Below, in pieces: positions 7,601-15,116 of a stretch of 24,842 bases of DNA; positions within the stretch are counted from its first letter, which is position 1, and each line of letters opens with the position of its first letter. Made by a program: the position numbers and the translations under genes. The notes beneath the pieces are model-generated. The model was not told the DNA's origin, searched no databases, and was given only the letters and a program-made list of their open reading frames with translations. Location of the stretch: the NCBI GenBank assembly GCA_002299245.1, contig DBOI01000001.1, positions 1 to 24,842 on the forward strand, in the 5' to 3' direction. This DNA comes from Hydrogenovibrio sp. UBA650. Its GTDB lineage: Bacteria; Pseudomonadota; Gammaproteobacteria; Thiomicrospirales; Thiomicrospiraceae.

Positions 7601-9838
7601 ATGGGTGATTTGCAGATAAATGCATCTAGTGATACGAGCTTAAATCAGAATATTAAGCTACTTGCTGAAGGGCGTCATCATGACCCTTTTGGTTTTCTGG
7701 GTAGACACTTGGTTGAAGTTGAAAACAATGCAGAAAAACTGCTGCAGGCGTGGCGTTTAGCCGTCTGGGCTCCCACTGCGGAAAAGGTTGAAGTTGAAGG
7801 TTTTGCATTAGAGCGTATTGAAGGAACAGATCTTTTTGTCGCTTACCTGTCTGAAGCAGACAATGCTAAGGTTGAAAATCACTATGAGGTTAAGTGGACT
7901 GAGGCCAACGGTTTTGAGCATTCAGTGGTTTCTCCTTATACTTTTTTGCCGCAGGTGGGCGAGCTCGATCTACACCTTTTTTCTGAGGGAAATCACTGGC
8001 AGATCTACGATGTTTTGGGTGCTAAGCCGATTACGATTAATGGTATTTCTGGCGTTCAGTTTTCGGTATGGGCGCCATCTGCTGAGCGTATCTCTGTGGT
8101 TGGTGATTTCAATGGTTGGCATGGCTTACGCCATCCAATGCGAGTAGTTGGCGCTTCGGGAGTTTGGGAACTGTTTATTCCAGGCCTTCAGGCAGGTGAT
8201 ATTTATAAGTTTGAAATTCGTAACCGCCATACAGGTGATGCTTTAACCAAGATAGATCCCTATGCTCGAGCGATGGAGTTGCGGCCTAAAACGGGTTGCA
8301 TTGTGGTCGATTCTGACTACCAATGGCAGGATGAAGAGTGGCAACAACAACGCGCTGTTTTTGATTGGCAAAAGTCGCCGATTAATATTTATGAAGTTCA
8401 CTTGGGTTCTTGGCAGAAAGATGATAATTGCCATTTCTTAAACTATCGTGAAATCGCGCATAGATTGGTCGATTATGTGAAGTGGATGGGTTATACCCAT
8501 ATTGAGCTGCTACCGGTTTCTGAGCACCCTCTCGACCAATCATGGGGTTATCAAACCACGGGTTATTTTGCACCGACCAGTCGATTTGGTTCGCCGGATG
8601 ACTTCCGCTATTTTATCGATCATTGTCACCGCAATGGAATCGGAGTCTTTCTGGATTGGGTGCCGGCACACTTTCCCAAAGATGAGTTTGCCTTGGCGCG
8701 TTTTGATGGAACCGCTTTATATGAACATGAAGACCCGCGCCTGGGAGAGCATCAGGACTGGGGGACTTATATATTCAATTTTGGCCGCAATGAAGTTCGC
8801 AATTTTTTAGTTGCTAATGCGCTTTACTGGCTAAAAGAGATGCACATTGACGGTTTGCGTGTCGATGCGGTTGCTTCAATGTTATATCTTGATTATTCCC
8901 GAGAAGAAGGGCAGTGGTTACCGAATAAATACGGTGGTAGGGAGAATATTGAAGCGATTGAGTTTATGCGCATTTTGAATGAACAGGTTCATGAGCAGTG
9001 CCCAGGAGCTGTAGTAATGGCAGAGGAGTCAACCTCTTGGCCAATGGTCTCCAGACCCAACTGGATGGGTGGTTTAGGTTATTCCATGAAATGGAATATG
9101 GGTTGGATGAACGACACTTTGAATTACTTTGAAAAAGCGCCGATTTATCGTCAGTATCATCATGATCAACTTACATTTAGTCAGATGTACGCTTACACAG
9201 AAAATTTTATTTTGCCGCTGTCTCATGATGAAGTGGTGCATTTGAAGGGCTCTTTAATCGAGAAAATGCCAGGGGATGATTGGCAAAGAGCTGCAAACTT
9301 ACGCCTGCTTCTGAGTTACCAAATCCTTCATCCGGGTAAAAAACTTCTGTTTATGGGCAGTGAATTTGCTCAATGGGGCGAGTGGAATGATTCTGAGGCT
9401 TTGGATTGGTACCTCTGCGATCACCCGTTAAACCGCGGTATTCAGCTACTGGCAAAAGCTTTAAATGAAATCTATAGTTCGCATCCCGCACTCTATGAGC
9501 GCGATTTTGTTCAAGAGGGTTTTGAGTGGATTGACTGCCATGATTATCAACAGTCGATTTTGAGTTTTATTCGACACTCTGACAATGAAAAACTGATTTG
9601 TATTTTCAACTTCACGCCAGTTAGCCGCGATAACTATAGGATTGGTGTTCCCCATGAGCATGGCTATCAAGAGTTATTAAATTCTGATGCTGAGCTTTTT
9701 GGCGGTAGTAATGTCGGTAATCAGGGATTTGTTGAAGCACAGAGAATTCCTTGGATGGGTCATCATTATTCGGTCGAATTGACATTGCCGCCATTGGGAG
9801 TGGTGGTATTAAAACCGGATGGTAGACATCCCAGTTAA
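7601..9838 (+). CDS. glgB: 1,4-alpha-glucan branching enzyme (GH13)
   Basis: Cuts alpha-1,4 chains and reattaches them as alpha-1,6 branches during glycogen synthesis. Its 745 residues match the long proteobacterial type with two N-terminal beta-sandwich domains: one containing HHDPFGFLGRH (about 26-36), and a CBM48-like one with VWAPSAERISVVGDFNGW (about 155-172). The catalytic barrel has GLRVDA with D422 as nucleophile, MAEES with E475 as acid/base, and LSHDEVVH with D543. The 53- and 68-residue spacings equal those of E. coli GlgB (D405, E458, D526). The ATG follows a moderate GTAAGAG-type ribosome site. A 159-bp gap to glgA follows, the largest inside the operon. Confidence 0.97.
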   Translation: MGDLQINASSDTSLNQNIKLLAEGRHHDPFGFLGRHLVEVENNAEKLLQAWRLAVWAPTAEKVEVEGFALERIEGTDLFVAYLSEADNAKVENHYEVKWTEANGFEHSVVSPYTFLPQVGELDLHLFSEGNHWQIYDVLGAKPITINGISGVQFSVWAPSAERISVVGDFNGWHGLRHPMRVVGASGVWELFIPGLQAGDIYKFEIRNRHTGDALTKIDPYARAMELRPKTGCIVVDSDYQWQDEEWQQQRAVFDWQKSPINIYEVHLGSWQKDDNCHFLNYREIAHRLVDYVKWMGYTHIELLPVSEHPLDQSWGYQTTGYFAPTSRFGSPDDFRYFIDHCHRNGIGVFLDWVPAHFPKDEFALARFDGTALYEHEDPRLGEHQDWGTYIFNFGRNEVRNFLVANALYWLKEMHIDGLRVDAVASMLYLDYSREEGQWLPNKYGGRENIEAIEFMRILNEQVHEQCPGAVVMAEESTSWPMVSRPNWMGGLGYSMKWNMGWMNDTLNYFEKAPIYRQYHHDQLTFSQMYAYTENFILPLSHDEVVHLKGSLIEKMPGDDWQRAANLRLLLSYQILHPGKKLLFMGSEFAQWGEWNDSEALDWYLCDHPLNRGIQLLAKALNEIYSSHPALYERDFVQEGFEWIDCHDYQQSILSFIRHSDNEKLICIFNFTPVSRDNYRIGVPHEHGYQELLNSDAELFGGSNVGNQGFVEAQRIPWMGHHYSVELTLPPLGVVVLKPDGRHPS

Positions 9839-9863
9839 CCCCTGAAATCGACAGTTTCTGTGT

Positions 9864-9903
9864 TGAAAAATGGACATTTACATTTGTAAACTCACATTTT
9901 CCA
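9864..9903. promoter_or_regulatory. 40-bp imperfect palindrome in the glgB-glgA gap
   Basis: Symmetric arms centre on 9883/9884. The inner arms TTTACA and TGTAAA (9877-9882, 9885-9890) are perfect. The outer arms TGAAAAATG (9864-9872) and CATTTTCCA (9895-9903) match at 8 of 9 positions, separated from the inner arms by a 4-by-4 mismatch. There is no trailing T-run, so it does not look like an intrinsic terminator. It may be an operator or an mRNA-processing hairpin in the only long spacer of the operon. A TTGACG at 9913-9918 lacks a convincing -10 partner. The glgA start is preceded by a purine-only stretch serving as ribosome site. Confidence 0.4.
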
Positions 9904-9997
9904 GCCTTGAACTTGACGATTTTAGAGGCAATCTCGGCTGTCACCGATTTGGGGTGGTTTTTGCACCTAAAAACTATGAAGAAAAAGAAAAAACGAA

Positions 9998-11509
9998 ATG
10001 AAAATATTATTTGCTACTTCTGAAGCGCACCCTTTTATTAAAACTGGAGGCCTGGCAGATGTTTCTGGAAGCCTGCCAAATGCTTTTGTCGATCTTAAAC
10101 ACAAGGTCAGACTTGTACTGCCAGCTTATAAAACTGTAATCGAGAAACTGCCCAAAAAAGGCTACCGCAAAGTCGCTGAAGCAGAGATTGGTGGTTGTGG
10201 AAGAACTTTCAACTGCAAAATTCTACAGCTCAAAGCTGGCGCTATGAAAGGGGTTGATTATCCGGTTTGGCTGGTGGATATTCCTGAACTTTTTGATCGT
10301 GATGGAAACCCCTATCTCGCCGATGATGGTTCTGATTGGTGGGACAACGGTGAGCGTTTTGGTGTCTTCTCTAAAGTCGTTACCGAACTGGCAATGGGTC
10401 GAATGGGATTGAAGTGGCAACCGGATGTTGTCCATGCCAATGACTGGCAAACAGGGCTGGTTCCAGCACTGCTTAGCCAGGAAGAGCAAGCGCCAAAAAC
10501 CGTGTTTACTATTCACAATATGGCTTACCCAGGAAACTTCCCGCACTCGTTGTTTAAGCTTTTGGAGTTGCCTGAAAGCCTGTGGGGTATAGAGGGCGTT
10601 GAGTTCTATGGTCATTTCTCGATGCTCAAAGCCGGTCTGATGAAATCGGACTGGGTCACCACTGTCAGTCCAACCTATGCCAAAGAGATCTGTTTTCCAG
10701 AGTTTGCTTACGGTATGGAAGGTATCTTGCAAATGCGCCAGAAAGAGGGACGCTTAGCTGGGATTATTAATGGTATCGATGACCAGGTCTGGAATCCGGA
10801 AGTCGATGAATTAATCGTCAAAAACTACTCGGCTAACAAAGGCCGAATTGCCGGCAAACTAGCTAATAAGGAGGCACTGCTGAGTGAGCTCTGTCTATTG
10901 CGTGGTGAAGATGAAAAACGCACCAAGGCTAGATTGGATACTTGTTTAGACGCGCCCTTAATTGGTCTGGTTGGACGATTGGTTGAGCAGAAAGGGATCG
11001 ATTTAGTACTTGAGGTGATGCCTGAGATTATTCAGCAAACAACTGCAAACTTTGTTGTGGTTGGCTCCGGTAACAAGTACTTTGAGCAGCAGATTAAAAA
11101 GTTGGCTGCTAAACACCCTTCAAGAGTTTGGGCGTTTATCGGTTATTCAGAAATACTTGGTCACAGAGTTGAAGCGGGATCGGATATGTTTTTAATGCCT
11201 TCTCGCTTTGAGCCTTGTGGTCTAAACCAAATGTACAGCCTGGCTTATGGGACACCACCAATTGTTCACCATACAGGCGGTCTCGCTGACACGGTTGTCA
11301 ATGCGACAGATGAAAATATTAGTAATGGCACAGCAACGGGGTTTGTGTTTTACGATCCGAGCAGACACGCTCTGAAATCAACTATTTTGCATGCACTGCA
11401 CCTGTTTACCAAAAAACGTACCTGGCAAAAGTTACAAAAAAACGGTATGCATCAACCCTTTAAGTGGAAGCAGAGTGCCAAGCAGTATTTAGAACTTTAT
11501 AAGGCTTGA
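9998..11509 (+). CDS. glgA: Glycogen synthase (ADP-glucose, GT5)
   Basis: Elongates glycogen by transferring glucose from ADP-glucose to non-reducing ends. The N-terminus is MKILFATSEAHPFIKTGGL, with K15 in the KTGGL motif that contacts the ADP-glucose phosphate. VVHANDWQTG and FTIHN are classical GT5 blocks. The C-terminal Rossmann half contains GLVGRLVEQKG and SRFEPCGLNQMYSLAYGT, where E405 is the conserved glutamate equivalent to E. coli E377, then HHTGGLADTV. The 503-residue length is slightly above E. coli GlgA (477). The stop TGA is at 11507-11509 and glgP begins 40 bp later, so the two are surely cotranscribed. ADP-glucose rather than UDP-glucose use is inferred from the family and from glgC in the same operon. 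Confidence 0.97.
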   Translation: MKILFATSEAHPFIKTGGLADVSGSLPNAFVDLKHKVRLVLPAYKTVIEKLPKKGYRKVAEAEIGGCGRTFNCKILQLKAGAMKGVDYPVWLVDIPELFDRDGNPYLADDGSDWWDNGERFGVFSKVVTELAMGRMGLKWQPDVVHANDWQTGLVPALLSQEEQAPKTVFTIHNMAYPGNFPHSLFKLLELPESLWGIEGVEFYGHFSMLKAGLMKSDWVTTVSPTYAKEICFPEFAYGMEGILQMRQKEGRLAGIINGIDDQVWNPEVDELIVKNYSANKGRIAGKLANKEALLSELCLLRGEDEKRTKARLDTCLDAPLIGLVGRLVEQKGIDLVLEVMPEIIQQTTANFVVVGSGNKYFEQQIKKLAAKHPSRVWAFIGYSEILGHRVEAGSDMFLMPSRFEPCGLNQMYSLAYGTPPIVHHTGGLADTVVNATDENISNGTATGFVFYDPSRHALKSTILHALHLFTKKRTWQKLQKNGMHQPFKWKQSAKQYLELYKA

Positions 11510-11549
11510 ACGAATTACTGTTCAGGGAAGAATATTACGGAGAATTAGA

Positions 11550-14045
11550 ATGCCAACGGCATCAGAAGCACAAACAATGGAAGTCATCGCCGATATGCTT
11601 GATCATGTCGGTATTGAAAAAGAAGATATTGAAGCTGATTTTTTACGCTACCTATGTCATACCTTGGGGCGCAGTATTACTTCAGAAGATTACTACCAGT
11701 ACAAGGCTCTATCCTATGCTGTGCGTGATCGTCTGATGACCCACTGGAAAAAAACCTGGGAAGCCTACAATTCGACCAAGTTGAAAAAAGCCTACTATCT
11801 CTCAATGGAGTTTTTGATAGGCCGTTCCTTGTCGAATAACCTGTTAAATCTTGGAATCGAAGAACAGACTAATCAGGCGTTCTATGATTTGGGCTTAAAC
11901 CTTGAAGAGCTTGAAGATGCCGAGCGTGATGCCGGTTTAGGGAACGGCGGGCTTGGGCGTTTAGCGGCTTGCTTTATGGATAGCTGTGCAACTCTTCAAC
12001 TACCCGTTATGGGCTACGGGCTGCGCTACGAGTACGGTATGTTCCGCCAGTTGATTAACAATGGTTATCAAATTGAGGAGCCTGATCACTGGTTGGGTGT
12101 TGGACCTTATCCTTGGGAAATCCTACGTTCAGAATATACTCGAATCGTAAAATTTGGTGGCGATACTCGTCACTATACAGACCCTCAAACCGGCAAGCTG
12201 ACAGTTCACTGGGAGCATGCTGAAGTGGTTGAAGCTCAACCTTATGATGTACCGATTCCTGGTTTTAAGAATAATACGGTTAACACTTTAAGGCTTTGGT
12301 CTGCGCACGCTCAGGAAGGCTTTAACCTATCTGAATTTAACGCCGGTTCTTACCATGAGGCAGTTGCCAAAAAAGCCGAAGCTGAAAATATCACTATGGT
12401 GCTCTACCCAAATGACAGTAGTGAAAATGGTAAAGAATTGCGCCTTAAACAACAGTATTTTCTTGTTTCTGCGAGCTTGCAGGATGTGGTTGAGCAATGG
12501 AAATCAAAATTTGGCAATGACTTTACTGATTTTGCTGAACACAACGCTTTTCAGCTCAATGATACCCACCCAAGTTTGGCAGTAGCCGAGTTAATGCGAT
12601 TGTTAGTTGATAAGGAAGGGCTGCATTGGGATGCGGCATGGAAGATTACCTCGGAAACCATGGCTTATACTAACCATACCTTGTTGCCAGAGGCTTTGGA
12701 AAAATGGTCTGTTGGTCTGTTTGAAAAGCTATTGCCAAGACCGCTGGAAATTATCTATGAGATCAACCACCACTTTTTAATGCAAGTTGCCATGAAGTGG
12801 CCTGGCGATAATGATCGCAAGCGTCGTATGTCGATTATTGATGAGCATAATAATGTCTGTATGGCGTATTTGGCGATTGTTGGCAGTCACTCTGTAAATG
12901 GAGTAGCGGCGCTGCACTCAGAGCTCCTCAAAGCAGGTCTGTTTAATGACTTCTACGAGATGTGGCCGGAGAAGTTTAATAATAAAACCAACGGTGTGAC
13001 TCAGCGTCGCTGGATGGCAGGTTGTAATCCAGGTTTGCGTACTTTGTTGAAAGAGCGAATTGGTGAAGATTGGATTACCGAGCTGACCCAACTTGAAAAA
13101 ATTGAGTCACTTGCCGATGACAAGGCATTTCAGCAGGCCTGGTTTGATGTTAAGCAGATGAATAAACAGCGTCTGGCTGATATGGTGAAGCGCAGAACTG
13201 GTGTTGCCATGGATATCAACTCTCTGTTTGATGTTCAGGTAAAGCGTATTCATGAATACAAACGTCAGCTATTGAACGTCCTGCATGTGATTCATCTCTA
13301 TGCGCGAATTAAGCGCGGTGACACCAAAAACTGGACCAATCGAAGTGTGATTATTGGTGGAAAAGCAGCACCGGGTTATGCCATGGCGAAACAGATCATT
13401 AAGTTGGTCAATAATGTGGCTTCGGTGGTTAATTCTGATCCTGATGTTGGCGATAAGTTAAAGGTCGCATTTTTCCCCAATTATCGAGTCTCTGCAATGG
13501 AAGTGATCTGTCCGGGTACTGATCTTTCTGAACAGATATCTACCGCAGGTAAAGAGGCTTCTGGTACCGGAAATATGAAGTTTATGATGAACGGTGCACT
13601 CACCATTGGGACTTTGGATGGTGCCAATGTTGAGATTAGAGAAGCCGTTGGTGACGACAATTTCTTCCTGTTTGGCTTGCATACGCCTGAGGTTGAAAAA
13701 TTGCGTTATAACTACAACCCTCAGAGTTTTATTGATGCAGATGCTAACTTACAACAGGTTATGAAATTAATTGAATCCGGTCACTTTAATCAGTTTGAAC
13801 CGGGTATTTTTGATGGCATCATTGGGTCGATGAAGAGTCCAGCTGATCCTTGGGTTACCTTGGCTGATTTCTCAAGTTATGTGACTGCACAAGAGCATGC
13901 GGCAATGACTTATCAAGATAAACCGCAGTGGATTAGAAAGAGTATTATTAACTCGGCAAGAAGTGGTATCTTCTCTACTGATAGAACTATGCAGGAATAC
14001 AATGATGATATCTGGAAGTTGACGCCGGTAGCGGTATCCGAATAG
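11550..14045 (+). CDS. glgP: Glycogen/maltodextrin phosphorylase (GT35, PLP-dependent)
   Basis: Phosphorolyses alpha-1,4 bonds at chain ends to give glucose-1-phosphate. The 831-residue length is near the family norm. YYLSMEFLIGRSL and GNGGLGRLAACFMDS occur in the N-terminal half; the C-terminal half has FPNYRVSAMEVICPGTDL and EASGTGNMKFMMNGAL, in which K677 is the lysine expected to form the Schiff base with pyridoxal phosphate (rabbit K680), followed by TLDGANVEI. GGAG precedes the ATG at a good distance. It is the last gene of the glycogen operon, directly followed by a strong terminator. MalP and GlgP are not easily separated by sequence; glycogen context favours GlgP. Confidence 0.96.
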   Translation: MPTASEAQTMEVIADMLDHVGIEKEDIEADFLRYLCHTLGRSITSEDYYQYKALSYAVRDRLMTHWKKTWEAYNSTKLKKAYYLSMEFLIGRSLSNNLLNLGIEEQTNQAFYDLGLNLEELEDAERDAGLGNGGLGRLAACFMDSCATLQLPVMGYGLRYEYGMFRQLINNGYQIEEPDHWLGVGPYPWEILRSEYTRIVKFGGDTRHYTDPQTGKLTVHWEHAEVVEAQPYDVPIPGFKNNTVNTLRLWSAHAQEGFNLSEFNAGSYHEAVAKKAEAENITMVLYPNDSSENGKELRLKQQYFLVSASLQDVVEQWKSKFGNDFTDFAEHNAFQLNDTHPSLAVAELMRLLVDKEGLHWDAAWKITSETMAYTNHTLLPEALEKWSVGLFEKLLPRPLEIIYEINHHFLMQVAMKWPGDNDRKRRMSIIDEHNNVCMAYLAIVGSHSVNGVAALHSELLKAGLFNDFYEMWPEKFNNKTNGVTQRRWMAGCNPGLRTLLKERIGEDWITELTQLEKIESLADDKAFQQAWFDVKQMNKQRLADMVKRRTGVAMDINSLFDVQVKRIHEYKRQLLNVLHVIHLYARIKRGDTKNWTNRSVIIGGKAAPGYAMAKQIIKLVNNVASVVNSDPDVGDKLKVAFFPNYRVSAMEVICPGTDLSEQISTAGKEASGTGNMKFMMNGALTIGTLDGANVEIREAVGDDNFFLFGLHTPEVEKLRYNYNPQSFIDADANLQQVMKLIESGHFNQFEPGIFDGIIGSMKSPADPWVTLADFSSYVTAQEHAAMTYQDKPQWIRKSIINSARSGIFSTDRTMQEYNDDIWKLTPVAVSE

Positions 14046-14062
14046 AGCACTTCTGTATAGAG

Positions 14063-14090
14063 AAAAGGCCAGCTTAATGCTGGCCTTTTT
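14063..14090 (+). terminator. Intrinsic terminator of the glycogen operon, probably bidirectional
   Basis: Perfect 11-bp stem AAAAGGCCAGC / GCTGGCCTTTT with loop TTAAT, followed by more T residues. It lies 18 bp after the glgP stop. On the minus strand the same stem ends in TTTTCTCT, so it may also terminate the convergent pagL-like transcript, whose stop is 30 bp away. Confidence 0.9.
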
Positions 14091-14118
14091 TATTTGCACG
14101 GATTGGTCTCAGGTTGTT

Positions 14119-14796
14119 TTATAGTCTAAGGCCGAAATGAATCGCATGGACATCCGTTCCAGGGTTAGGCATTCTGATATTGGCATTGGAAAAGTGGGTA
14201 TATCGGTAGCCCAGCTCGTATTTATCAGTTTTTGCACCAAAGCCAAGGATACTGCCGAATTGAAACTGGGTAGATTTGATCTCGTCTTCAATCAGCGCCT
14301 CATCAAGCAAAAAATGTAACCCGCCACCAAGCTCCATGTAAGGTTTAACCTGAGCAGATTTCCATTGATACTGAAATACTGGGGTGACGCCAATAATCGA
14401 ACCGCTTTTTTTGAATGGCGGCTTATCTTCAGGTTGCTGCATACTTGTATTCCAATGATGGATATTGAGATCCCAGCGGCCGGATAGCTTCCAGTTTTCT
14501 GCTTCATAAACCGTTGCGTTCCAGTCAGCTCCAAGGCTTAATCTGCTTAGTGTCATATCGACGTCAGTGCCTCGATCAAGGCTTGCAGTTAGCTTGTCGG
14601 TATCTAGATAGTTTCCTGAAACACAGGGTGGTTTGCCGAGGTAACAGGAAAAACCAAAGGAAACAACTGCGCCAGTCATTGCCCAGGGCATAGGTTTGTT
14701 ATTTGATTTCGCAGCTTGAACGTTTTGTGTAGTAGTTAATAAAAATGATACCCAAGCGATCAAAAGGGCAGAATTTAGGGGTTTTCCATATCTCAT
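14119..14796 (-). CDS. PagL-like lipid A 3-O-deacylase (acyloxyacyl hydrolase family)
   Basis: Predicted outer-membrane beta-barrel esterase that removes the 3-O-linked acyl chain of lipid A. I chose the ATG at 14796 rather than the upstream one at 14844 because it begins a clean signal peptide: basic start MRYGK, hydrophobic core LLIAWVSFLL, and VQA before predicted cleavage near residue 28. The mature protein alternates polar and apolar strands. Near the C-terminus THFSNANI (200-207) and PNPGTD (210-215) match the PagL active-site region: H201 and S203 align with the Pseudomonas PagL His/Ser pair. The position I align with its catalytic Glu is D215 here. Two cysteines (51, 58) could form a disulfide. 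Length is 225 residues, somewhat longer than Pseudomonas PagL. It is a single gene between terminators, convergent to glgP. Family assignment is good; deacylase activity is inferred. Confidence 0.8.
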   Translation of the reverse strand: MRYGKPLNSALLIAWVSFLLTTTQNVQAAKSNNKPMPWAMTGAVVSFGFSCYLGKPPCVSGNYLDTDKLTASLDRGTDVDMTLSRLSLGADWNATVYEAENWKLSGRWDLNIHHWNTSMQQPEDKPPFKKSGSIIGVTPVFQYQWKSAQVKPYMELGGGLHFLLDEALIEDEIKSTQFQFGSILGFGAKTDKYELGYRYTHFSNANIRMPNPGTDVHAIHFGLRL

Positions 14797-14880
14797 CAGA
14801 CGGAATCCTGTGAACCCGAATAATTCACAAAACGCTACAAGCATTAGTTAACTTGTTGTTGTTGAAACCAAGGGCCTGTT

Positions 14881-14905
14881 AAAAATAAAAAAACTGTAGC
14901 AGTTT
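14881..14905 (-). terminator. Minus-strand terminator-like hairpin with U-tract upstream of the pagL-like gene
   Basis: Read on the minus strand: AAACTG, loop CTA, CAGTTT, then TTTTATTTTT. The stem is short (6 bp, mostly A-T) but the T-run is long. It lies about 85 bp upstream of the chosen pagL-like start, so it could end a short minus-strand RNA or act as a leader attenuator. Confidence 0.4.
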
Positions 14906-15063
14906 AACGCTAGATCAGATTTGAAGAAATTTGGCTGGCAGTTTTATTCTATTATCCGCCGCCCTTAGTATGCTAGGAATACCGGATAATAGAAACAAAA
15001 TTATCTCAGCCAAATTGTCCCAAAATATGATCTTTTCATGAACTATTCGGTTAAACTGTAGCA
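14891..15063. repeat. 11-bp direct repeat (two copies) bracketing the nested palindrome
   Basis: AAACTGTAGCA occurs at 14891-14901 and again at 15053-15063. The copies lie on either side of the 14928-15016 inverted repeat. The first copy is also the left arm of the hairpin at 14891-14905. The match may be chance in AT-rich DNA; a target-site duplication or paired protein-binding site is possible. Confidence 0.35.
14928..15016. repeat. 89-bp nested inverted repeat (MITE-like, REP-like or structured RNA)
   Basis: Outer arms AATTTGGCTG (14928-14937) and CAGCCAAATT (15007-15016) are perfect 10-bp complements. Inside them TTCTATTATCCG (14947-14958) and CGGATAATAGAA (14983-14994) are perfect 12-bp complements. 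Between these a TTTT/AAAA block can also pair, and the apex holds CCTTAG-TATG-CTAGG, a small hairpin with one bulge. The whole region can fold into one long hairpin or cruciform. It lies between the pagL-like gene and hldE and encodes no plausible protein. No second copy is seen in this window, and no clear short target duplication flanks the ends. Confidence 0.7.
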
Positions 15064-15116
15064 ACATTAATTCTGACCATTCTAACTCGATTGATTTTTA
15101 GGTTTAATTAAATTTA

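Noticed and set aside
11506..11736. 76-codon frame at the glgA-glgP junction beginning with TTG
   Set aside because: Mostly out-of-frame overlap with the conserved glgP N-terminus; the GGAG site serves the glgP ATG at 11550.
14797..14844. Upstream ATG at 14844 for the pagL-like gene
   Set aside because: It would add 16 residues ahead of a normal signal peptide, and no ribosome site precedes it; the internal ATG at 14796 gives a standard signal peptide.
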